This document shows, piece after piece, positions 7,903 to 13,454 of a stretch of 13,454 nt of DNA. The translations under genes and the position numbers were made by a program. This stretch comes from CAZFLY01 sp964519995 (lineage in GTDB: Bacteria; Planctomycetota; Phycisphaerae; Sedimentisphaerales; Anaerobacaceae), in contig CAZFLY010000065.1 of NCBI GenBank assembly GCA_964519995.1, positions 1 through 13,454 of the forward strand. The letters run 5' to 3'. How positions within the stretch are numbered: the first letter of the stretch is position 1; every line of letters begins with the position of its first letter. The notes beneath the pieces are model-generated. The model had not been told where the DNA came from, did not search any database, and saw only the letters and a list, made by a program, of their open reading frames with translations.

Positions 7903-8345
7903 AAAGTTGCGACCGACTGCCGGTGCGGATGTGATGTCTTGGCCGGTAAGCAGGTCGTGAATTTGTGCCGCGGTGCCGGCAACGGAGACCGTGACCTCCG
8001 CCGACGTGGGTAGGTAGTTCTGCACGATAAACGTGTTGTTGTCGTAACGGAATAGTGCGACCTGCGCGGGGGCACTGTCGATACGGATGGGCTCGGCAGA
8101 GCCCACGGTGACACGGATGACCGACAGAACCGTGGGCGGGGGAAGACATAGAGGTCGGCGGGATCGTTAGGGATGGTCAGGACGTAAAACTTACCCTTGG
8201 AGTAATCGCACGACAGGACGATGGGGTAGATCGTGCCGCCGGGGGAGACGCCCAGGGCGTCGCCCCACGCGTCATGGTTCAGGATGTTGAAATACTTGAT
8301 TTCGGGAATGGGGATGTCGCGCGGGGCTTCGAATGGGTCAGGGAC

Positions 8346-8399
8346 GCCAGCACGCCTCACAAAGCCGCGACCGCCTCGGAAGGGTGCGCCGGGACCGCC
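8346..8399 (-). other. Gly/Arg-rich segment, central part of the unknown protein
   Basis: Encodes GGPGAPFRGGRGFVRRAG (residues 270-287 from the GTG at 9206), followed by a PDPFEAPRD stretch. It interrupts an otherwise ordinary alpha/beta sequence between VRRFTFA and IPIPEIKYFNIL, so it is probably an exposed loop. Confidence 0.7.
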
Positions 8400-9300
8400 G
8401 GCGAAGGTGAAGCGCCGCACCGGCACGGTGGCGCCGGTGGTTTCGAGCTCGCAGATATCTTCGATGCCCTTGCCTTTCATGGCGCGCAGGAAGCCGGAGG
8501 TGACGCAGACGGATTTGCCGGCCTCGAGCTGGGCTTGGATTTTGTGAATGATGTCGGGATCGGACTTGGCCTGCTCGGTGAGAAGAACCATATCAGCATC
8601 AGCGGGGAAATGCGGGAAGATGTTCATGGGCAGGCCGATCATGCCCAGATAATCGTGGAGGAACTCCTCGCCCGTATCGTGATAGGGCGTGTAGGTCTTT
8701 ATGCCGACGGGCTTGCCGACGTTGACCAGCACCTTGTCAACTTGGCCGAGGGTGTAGGCTGCGACATCGGCGAAGGTGAGATTGCCGCCATTAAGGCCGA
8801 GGGTCTTCTGAAACTCATCGAGGTTGAGACTGGTGGGCAGGTCGGCCCAGGTGCGGTTGGTTATGGCGTTGGGCCGGATGGTGCCGAGCATGCCTGAATA
8901 GTGAAAACAGCACATCTCGGGGCAGCGTGCAAAGACGGTATCCAGGAGCTGCTCGGAGTAGCGATCGATCGGGTTGGCGCCGCCCCGGTCGACCCAGCCG
9001 TCTTTGTTCACGGCGGGCTTGAGGTTGCACGTGAGGGCAGACCAGGACTGGGCAGGGTCGGGATTACCGTTCATGAGGCCCTGCACGATACCCTGAATCG
9101 CATAGGTGGAGACGGTGAAGCTTTTGTAATGATTCTGGGACTGAGCAGGGACGGCCCACATTCCGAATGCCAGCAGAACTGCCAGCGCTTGTACGCATTT
9201 TTTCACGATATCAACTTTCAAGTTAAGAGGTTTCGTTTTGTTGCGATCTCACGATGCCGCAGTATCAACGACGTAGAAGACCGACGATGGCGAACGCGTT

Positions 9301-11415
9301 TCATTCGACTGCCTTCCATTTGAAACATGCGCCGCCCTTGCGGTCCGGGCGCGGTCCGGTGGCGGAAACAGTCACCAGGCCGGGGGAGTTGGGCTTGGTT
9401 GCCAGATAACGATGATTGGTGAGGGACATGAGCATGGTATCGCTACGCATCAGGTTGACCCATTGGAAGGATTCCGCATCGCCGGGGGTCTTTCCGGCGA
9501 GGTCCTTCAATGCGATACCATCACTGGCGGCGGAAACGAACCGGTCGTTGGCGGCCTTCAGCGCCACGCGGCCCTTGCCCAGATCGACGACCTGGAATTG
9601 AACGTTCTGGGCAGCCGCACCAGGGTCATTGGCTGCCACATTCACCAGTGACATGTTCATTGTGTCGATCGCCAGCACAGTGCCGTCGGCGCCGCTGGTC
9701 AGTGTAATCTTCTTGCACACGGGAATCATGCGTTCAATGCCCCGCGCGCGCGGCTCATCAACCGTGAAGTTGTCGAAGTCGGCGTAACCACCGGGTTTGC
9801 CGCCAGTGTTGTAGTTGAACAGGGCGAGGCGGGCGCCTTGGAAGGTTATGAGTTGGAACACCATGGTGAAGGGGTCACCCAGTGGAGCGAATTCCTTGCC
9901 ATCGGCGCTCCAACTGAAAATGGCTTTTTCGGTGTCGAAGTTGCAGGCAACGCGGAGCCAAACGTGGGTGGGGCTGCTCGGAGCGTTCGTGGTCTTGCGA
10001 TTGGTCTGATCGAACGTCTGCAGAGTTATGCCTTCGGCGGTTTTCACAAGGCCGATCCAGGCGTAAGGAGCACTCAGCAGCGCCAGGCCTGCAGTATCTC
10101 CCGGCTCAAGGCCTAAGCTGTCGAGTTCAACCGTCGCGATGGACTCCGGACCCGGCGGCCGCTGCGTCAGGCTGTTGCGGGCCATCCAGAAGTCATCGGC
10201 GGCTAACGAGTGCAGGCGAAGCACGCCGGGCTTTTCGGTGAGAGACCATTTGGTGTCGTCGGGGACGTGATTCCACTGCCAGACGGGGTTCATTTTCGGA
10301 GAATCGAAGTTGTCGCTGCGCACGAACAGCGTCTTGGGCGCCTGGGTATAGCCGGTATTGGGCTTGATCCAGGTGTTGGGTGCCTTGCGAAGGTTGCCCG
10401 ACAGGCCGATGAGCGGGAAGCCGTTGTCCCAGGTGATTGGGACCAGCGCAACCATGCGGCCGATGCTGCCATGGTCCTGCATGATGATGCTCCACCATTC
10501 GCCAGACGGCGTATCCACGATGCCGCCTTGATGGAGGGTCAGGCCGCCACCGGAATTGGGGTTGCTGTGCACGATGGTGAAGGTTGGATTATTCCTGCGG
10601 CCGCCGCGGAGGCTGTTTTGAGTGGGGACGCCCAGGGACTCGCTCCGGACCATGCGTTCGACCTCCCAGGGGCCATCAATCGAGTCTGCGCGCGCGACGA
10701 CCTGGTCGGTGTGGGCACCTGGGATGGCGGAGACGTCGAAGTATTTCCCGTTGATTTTGTAAAGGTGGTGGCCCTCGCCCAGGCCCGGAGCGTTCATCTG
10801 GTGGCGGGCGCCTGGGATTACGCCGGTGAGGTCCTTGTTGAGTTCCACGATGGTGTAGGGGTTCCTGTTCCCGGAGACGAGGTAGATTTTGCCGTCATCG
10901 TCGAACAGGACCGACAGGTCGTGAAACCCCTGGATCTGGTTGTGCTGCCAGGGGCCGCTGGCGGACTTAGAGCGGAAGATCTGTAAGCCCACGTTGTTGA
11001 CGTTGCAGAAGACATAGAACATCCCATCGTGGTAACGGATGCAAGGCGCCCAGATGCCCTGACCGTAAATGTTTCCACCCTCGAGGCGGAAGGCGGGACC
11101 GAGGTCCAGCCGATCCATGCAGTAGCTGGCGAGTTCCCAGTTCACGAGGTCTTTGGAATGCAACACGATGACGGCCGGGTTCATGTGCATGGTGGTGCCG
11201 GCGAGGTAATAGTCATCGCCGACGCGAATGGGGTCCGGGTCCTCGAACTCCTCATAGAACAGTGGGTTCGAGTAGGTGCCGTTGCCGTTGTCGGCAGTCC
11301 AATGTTTTGCCGCGGTAGAGGAGGTCCCGGAAGAAGCCGGGGTCGCGGCTGTAGTAATGCTGACGGCCAGCGAGGTCAAACTCACAAGCCCAAGAAGAAA
11401 TGTAAAGCGTGTCAT
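9301..11415 (-). CDS. GH43 beta-xylosidase/arabinofuranosidase with C-terminal fascin-like domain
   Basis: A 704-residue secreted GH43 enzyme acting on xylosyl or arabinofuranosyl residues of hemicellulose oligosaccharides. Signal peptide is residues 1 to about 24. The five-bladed propeller covers about 46-340. The expected triad is visible: base Asp61 in EDPDPIRVGDDYYL, pKa-modulating Asp166 in GFHDLSVLFDDDGKIYLV, and acid Glu214 in GLGEGHHLYKINGKYF. A concanavalin-like beta-sandwich of the GH43 C-terminal type spans about 362-553 (LFVRSDNFDSPKMNPVWQWN to ADFDNFTVDEP). The last 135 residues (about 568-702) look like a fascin-type beta-trefoil, for example GRVALKAANDRFVSA and NHRYLATKP, and may bind carbohydrate. 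The ATG at 11415 is set by AAGGAG seven bases upstream. It is preceded by a 167-base gap and followed by the unknown secreted gene. GH43 subfamily and exact specificity are not decidable by eye. Confidence 0.92.
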   Translation of the reverse strand: MTRFTFLLGLVSLTSLAVSITTAATPASSGTSSTAAKHWTADNGNGTYSNPLFYEEFEDPDPIRVGDDYYLAGTTMHMNPAVIVLHSKDLVNWELASYCMDRLDLGPAFRLEGGNIYGQGIWAPCIRYHDGMFYVFCNVNNVGLQIFRSKSASGPWQHNQIQGFHDLSVLFDDDGKIYLVSGNRNPYTIVELNKDLTGVIPGARHQMNAPGLGEGHHLYKINGKYFDVSAIPGAHTDQVVARADSIDGPWEVERMVRSESLGVPTQNSLRGGRRNNPTFTIVHSNPNSGGGLTLHQGGIVDTPSGEWWSIIMQDHGSIGRMVALVPITWDNGFPLIGLSGNLRKAPNTWIKPNTGYTQAPKTLFVRSDNFDSPKMNPVWQWNHVPDDTKWSLTEKPGVLRLHSLAADDFWMARNSLTQRPPGPESIATVELDSLGLEPGDTAGLALLSAPYAWIGLVKTAEGITLQTFDQTNRKTTNAPSSPTHVWLRVACNFDTEKAIFSWSADGKEFAPLGDPFTMVFQLITFQGARLALFNYNTGGKPGGYADFDNFTVDEPRARGIERMIPVCKKITLTSGADGTVLAIDTMNMSLVNVAANDPGAAAQNVQFQVVDLGKGRVALKAANDRFVSAASDGIALKDLAGKTPGDAESFQWVNLMRSDTMLMSLTNHRYLATKPNSPGLVTVSATGPRPDRKGGACFKWKAVE

Positions 11416-11422
11416 AACAGCG

Positions 11423-11428
11423 CTCCTT
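11423..11428 (-). promoter_or_regulatory. Ribosome-binding site of the GH43 gene
   Basis: AAGGAG on the minus strand, seven bases before the ATG at 11415. It is the strongest such site in the window and fixes the GH43 start. Confidence 0.8.
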
Positions 11429-11582
11429 ATGAATGATTATGTTTCAGCATAACAGGTTTACCATATATCCATGCCGATGACAACTGCTAACGGCGGACGA
11501 TTCGCGACATGCGTACTTTGCATGTGGTCATCAGCATCCAAAAAATTCGTACCCCCCTGCGGCAATTATTCCTCACACAACG
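11429..11582. other. Intergenic gap between the esterase and GH43 genes
   Basis: This gap of about 154 bases is one of the two longest in the window and the likeliest place for an internal promoter serving GH43 and the genes after it. It is AT-rich near the GH43 end. The best minus-strand candidate, TTAGCA, 17 bases, TATATG, matches the sigma-70 consensus only weakly. It also holds a 6-base inverted repeat, ACATGC, 7 bases, GCATGT (11507-11525), of the kind a dimeric repressor could bind. I see no convincing terminator hairpin and no small gene. Confidence 0.3.
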
Positions 11583-12527
11583 TTACTTTTTCAGTGTCAC
11601 AGGCTCGCCCTTCACCAGTGCCGACAGCCACTCTTCACGCCGCGCGTTGCGCGGTTCCTGGCCGGGGCCTCCGTGGTCCGAATGCAGCGGAAGAAGTTCC
11701 TTCGGTCCAGCGATCAGATTGAACGCCGCGATGACGCCCGTCGGCGGCGAGGTGCCATCGTAGAGACCGAACGGTACCAGCGTCGTCGCCTTGATCCGCG
11801 GCGCGAAGTTGACGGGGTCGAAGTAGCGTGCGGTCTGAATGACTTCCGGCTGGTTGGGCCAGTTGGAATAGGCCATCACCCGGCCGTTGCTCTGCGTGCC
11901 GACGTCGCAACCCGAAGGTACGTGGCAAATCATGTGTGTGACCTTCAGCTTCTCGCCCACTAGCCCGACAGTCGCCAGAGACTGTTGACCGCCCATCGAA
12001 TCGCCCATGACGACCAGCATCTTGCCGTCCCAATCGCCGCGCGAGGCGAGATATTCCAGCACCCGGCAGTCACCGAGGTACATGCGCAGGAAATAGCTTT
12101 TTTCACGATCCGTATTGCCGATGGCTTGGTAGTTTCGTAATGCTCCGTTGGCCAACTGCCGAATGGCGGCTTGGTCGTCAATGGGCATGTCATGGGCCAA
12201 GACGTTGAGGGCCAGCCAGCCGGCCTTGGCCCGGTCCGTGACCCACTGCCGCTGCAGCGGATATATGCCGGCATACTGCAATTGAAGGATGGCCGGGAAC
12301 TTGCCTTCCTTCGCTGGTTTGGCCAACTGGCCCTGTACGTGCGTGTCATCGATGTTGTCCAGTGTGATCTTGTAATACTCGATGCCGGTAATGTTGACAT
12401 CGACCTTGTCGAGCTTTGGGTTGGCGGGAATCGCGTCCAGGGCTTCGAGCTTTTTGCCCCACTACGCGTCGAAATCATCCGGTCGCGGCAGCGAGGGCTT
12501 TATGTGCTCGGCATCGATGATCGCCCC

Positions 12528-12587
12528 GTCGCGAGGAGCCCCCCCGCCGAAGGGGCCACCGAAACCACCCCGGCTACGACCGCCGGG
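12528..12587 (-). other. Gly/Arg-rich linker of the esterase
   Basis: Encodes PGGRSRGGFGGPFGGGAPRD (residues 134-153), joined to an Ala/Pro-rich stretch (117-133). It separates the beta-sandwich from the catalytic domain. The GGFGG core again matches the segments in the GH51 and unknown proteins. Confidence 0.72.
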
Positions 12588-12941
12588 CGCGGAAGCAGTC
12601 CCCGGTGCACTTTCCGCGGCGGTCGCTGGAGCCGCTTGCGGCGTCACATTCAAGGTGATGGCACTGGGTTCGTCGAGCGTCAGTTCGATCGTGGCGCTGC
12701 CGGAAGAGAGATCCAGTATGCCTTGCTTGAAGGGGCTTCCGGTGCCGTTCTTGCGGGCGGTGTAGGTGGCGCTGGTCGTGCTGGACTGTGGCGCAGGCTT
12801 CACGGTCCAAATGGCATTTTCGCCAGCCTTGTACAGCCCGTCGGCATTTTTGGGGGTCAGCACAACCTGGCCAAACGAAGGACAGGCGGACCAGATCAAG
12901 ATTGTTAGGAAGATGGATCGACATAATTTGATGATGCTACA

Positions 12942-12945
12942 CCTC
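12942..12945 (-). promoter_or_regulatory. Orphan ribosome-binding site ahead of ATC ATC in the esterase gene
   Basis: GAGG on the minus strand, followed six bases later by ATC ATC AAA TTA (12935-12924), in frame with the esterase and right at the start of the hydrophobic signal. The spacing is that of a normal start, yet neither codon is ATG, GTG or TTG. Either the true start was ATG and has mutated, or translation starts further up at the ATG at 12986. Confidence 0.4.
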
Positions 12946-12986
12946 AAAAAAACATGTACCGAACAGAAGTTATAAGACGATTCCAA

Positions 12987-13125
12987 GCGGGCCTCGCCGG
13001 GGTCGTCAACACCCCCGAGGGCCGTACCTGCCTAGTTCCCCTCAAATCGGTCTGGCAGGCTTTCGAGACAGACCCGCAGCCGAAGCGCATTAGCGCAGCC
13101 AAAAACAGTATAGTGCATGCTCTCG
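12987..13125. other. Structured intergenic region with three inverted repeats, possible dispersed repeat
   Basis: The gap between the GH95 stop and the esterase gene. It holds, left to right, a strong GC-rich hairpin (12990-13023: GGCCTCG, CC bulge, GGGG, 9-base loop, CCCC, CGAGGGCC), a GGTCTG/CAGACC inverted repeat with a 14-base loop (13049-13074), and a small GCGC-ATTA-GCGC element (about 13086-13097). No T-run follows the first hairpin on the minus strand, so it is not a classical terminator. Both strands are open here: a plus-strand frame at 12954-13163 and a minus-strand frame at 13144-12944. The plus-strand peptide (EGRTCLVPLKSVWQAFETDP) reminds me of short proteins predicted repeatedly in Verrucomicrobia genomes, but that is an unchecked recollection. 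A multi-copy repeat or MITE-like element is my best guess. Confidence 0.4.
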
Positions 13126-13454
13126 TCATTCGATTCCATCCCATTGAGCACTCTTGCCTTTAACCAGGCTCAAGTCTCGCGTGACGTCGCCATAGCGAAG
13201 TCGGCAGGATCCGCCTGCGAGCGAACGCACGGTTACGTTTGCGAGCTTACTCTCCTTCCACTGGACGTCCAACTCGAAGCCACCGCGGGCACGAAGGCCC
13301 TTGATGGAGCCGTTTAGCCAGGCTTTTGGCAAGGCCGGCAGCAACTCAATCTCGCCCGCACAGCTTTGAAGGAGCATCTCACCAATACCGGAGGTGCCAC
13401 CGAAGTTGCCATCGATCTGGAACGGCGGATGGGCATCGAACATATTCGGGTAGG
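13126..13454 (-). CDS. GH95 alpha-L-fucosidase (or alpha-L-galactosidase), C-terminal part
   Basis: The last 109 codons of a GH95 enzyme; the rest lies beyond the right edge. The visible start, YPNMFDAHPPFQIDGNFGG, is the family's best conserved segment. Its Asp is probably equivalent to Asp766 of the Bifidobacterium bifidum AfcA enzyme (from memory). It continues with the usual end, EMLLQSCAGEIELLPALPKAW and KGLRARGGFELDVQW, and a C-terminal beta domain. GH95 enzymes remove alpha-1,2-L-fucose from xyloglucan or glycans; some remove alpha-L-galactose from complex xylans. The substrate-deciding residues are outside the window. The frame is intact to TGA at 13128-13126. It is the most upstream visible gene of the run. 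Confidence 0.93.
   Translation of the reverse strand, partial: YPNMFDAHPPFQIDGNFGGTSGIGEMLLQSCAGEIELLPALPKAWLNGSIKGLRARGGFELDVQWKESKLANVTVRSLAGGSCRLRYGDVTRDLSLVKGKSAQWDGIE

Larger units (their letters stand above)
7796..9206 (-). pseudogene. Secreted protein of unrecognised family, interrupted by two -1 frameshifts
   Basis: With two single-base repairs this reads as one 470-residue exported protein. Signal peptide: MKKCVQALAVLLAFGMWAVPAQS, from a GTG at 9206 (weak GAAAG upstream; a TTG at 9221 is the alternative). A helical or barrel-like region follows (NPIDRYSEQLLDTVFARCPE), then an alpha/beta segment (KVLVNVGKPVGIKTY, DADMVLLTEQAKSDPDII, GKSVCVTSGFLRAMKGKGIEDI) that resembles the glutamine-amidotransferase-like domain of some beta-galactosidase relatives. 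A C-terminal beta domain ends VLPHSYMAFSVK. The reading leaves the first frame at the C5 run 8138-8142 (VFP then PPVLSVIRVTVG in the next frame). It shifts again at the C6 run 7860-7865; one extra C in each run restores a frame ending at TAA 7796. Without repair the first frame runs on as nonsense, rich in Arg and Ser, to a stop at 7779. I do not recognise a named family; its place between GH43 and GH3 suggests a glycan-related role. Confidence 0.7.
11583..12986 (-). pseudogene. CE7-like acetyl xylan esterase interrupted by an in-frame TAG
   Basis: Read through one stop codon, this is a 467-residue secreted alpha/beta hydrolase of the acetyl xylan esterase/cephalosporin deacetylase (CE7) type. 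It would remove acetyl groups from xylan. Order: export segment (about 21-39, KLCRSIFLTILIWSACPSFG), an immunoglobulin-like beta domain (40-116), an Ala/Gly/Arg-rich linker (117-153), IKPSLPRPDDFDA leading into the catalytic domain, then TAG at codon 175 (12464-12462), then WGKKLEALDAIPANP in the same frame. The triad would be Ser330 in GDSMGGQ, Asp410 in FGLYDGTSPP and His438 (or His435) in HSDHGG. Relatives have an aromatic residue (DFDAFW or DFDAYW) where the TAG lies, so one base change from a Tyr codon explains it. Downstream only a TTG at 12326 could restart, giving 247 residues without the export signal. The start is also uncertain. The frame opens at an ATG at 12986, but the GAGG site precedes an ATC ATC AAA. 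Confidence 0.78.

Noticed and set aside
9213..9224. Near-palindrome AACTT-TC-AAGTT at the start of the unknown gene.
   Set aside because: Very short arms, and it lies over the possible start codons; no second copy seen as an operator.
10210..10986. Plus-strand open frame of 258 codons opposite GH43.
   Set aside because: Antisense shadow of a gene with a complete catalytic triad; composition-driven and without its own start signals.
12171..12908. Plus-strand frame of 245 codons without stops across the esterase, including the TAG position.
   Set aside because: It was considered as an explanation for the amber codon, but the minus strand has signal, linker and triad residues while this frame has nothing recognisable.
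12990..13023. GC-rich hairpin as an intrinsic terminator of GH95.
   Set aside because: No run of T follows it on the minus strand and the stem has bulges; kept only as a structural element.
12944..13163. Short frames on both strands in the GH95-esterase gap as real small genes.
   Set aside because: No ribosome-binding site on either strand and overlap with hairpins; treated instead as a possible repeat element.
1..13454. CRISPR array, tRNA, rRNA, insertion sequence or prophage genes.
   Set aside because: No regularly spaced direct repeats, cloverleaf, ribosomal RNA stretch, transposase or phage-like frame was seen on either strand.

Overview
The window is a stretch of a polysaccharide-utilisation locus. 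Every supportable gene lies on the minus strand, so transcription runs from the right edge to the left edge. All recognisable products are secreted carbohydrate-active enzymes with N-terminal signal sequences. The host is most likely a free-living member of the Verrucomicrobiota, less likely Planctomycetota or Acidobacteriota. This rests on the mix of glycoside hydrolase (GH) families, moderately high GC, good AGGAG ribosome-binding sites, Gly/Arg-rich loops in secreted enzymes and the absence of SusC/SusD genes. That assignment is an inference; there is no rRNA or marker gene here.

Layout in transcription order: (1) the 3' end of a GH95 alpha-L-fucosidase or alpha-L-galactosidase (13454-13126); (2) a 139-base gap with three inverted repeats; (3) a CE7-like acetyl xylan esterase split by an in-frame TAG (12986-11583); (4) a GH43 enzyme with a C-terminal fascin-like beta-trefoil (11415-9301); (5) a secreted protein of unrecognised family, broken by two one-base losses in C-runs (9206-7796); (6) a large malectin plus GH3 beta-xylosidase-type enzyme (7744-4847); (7) a GH51 alpha-L-arabinofuranosidase (4799-2667); (8) a truncated, frameshifted GH29 alpha-L-fucosidase remnant (2652-2233); (9) a GH97 enzyme with the Asp expected of the retaining alpha-galactosidase branch (2207-198); (10) the first 46 codons of a secreted protein that looks like an NPCBM-domain enzyme, perhaps an alpha-galactosidase (138-1).

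The enzymes would work together on the side chains of a plant hemicellulose. CE7 would remove acetyl groups, GH51 and GH43 arabinose, GH43 and GH3 xylose, GH97 (and perhaps the leftmost gene) galactose, and GH95 and formerly GH29 fucose or L-galactose. The set resembles exo-acting enzymes used on complex galactosylated glucuronoarabinoxylan, with fucosylated xyloglucan as an alternative. No endo-xylanase, transporter or regulator is visible, so they must lie outside the window.

Three genes are damaged. The GH29 remnant is certainly decayed. The esterase and the unknown protein are each one or two point events from intact. The second notable feature is a recurring Gly/Arg-rich (RGG-like) insert in three unrelated enzymes of the operon.
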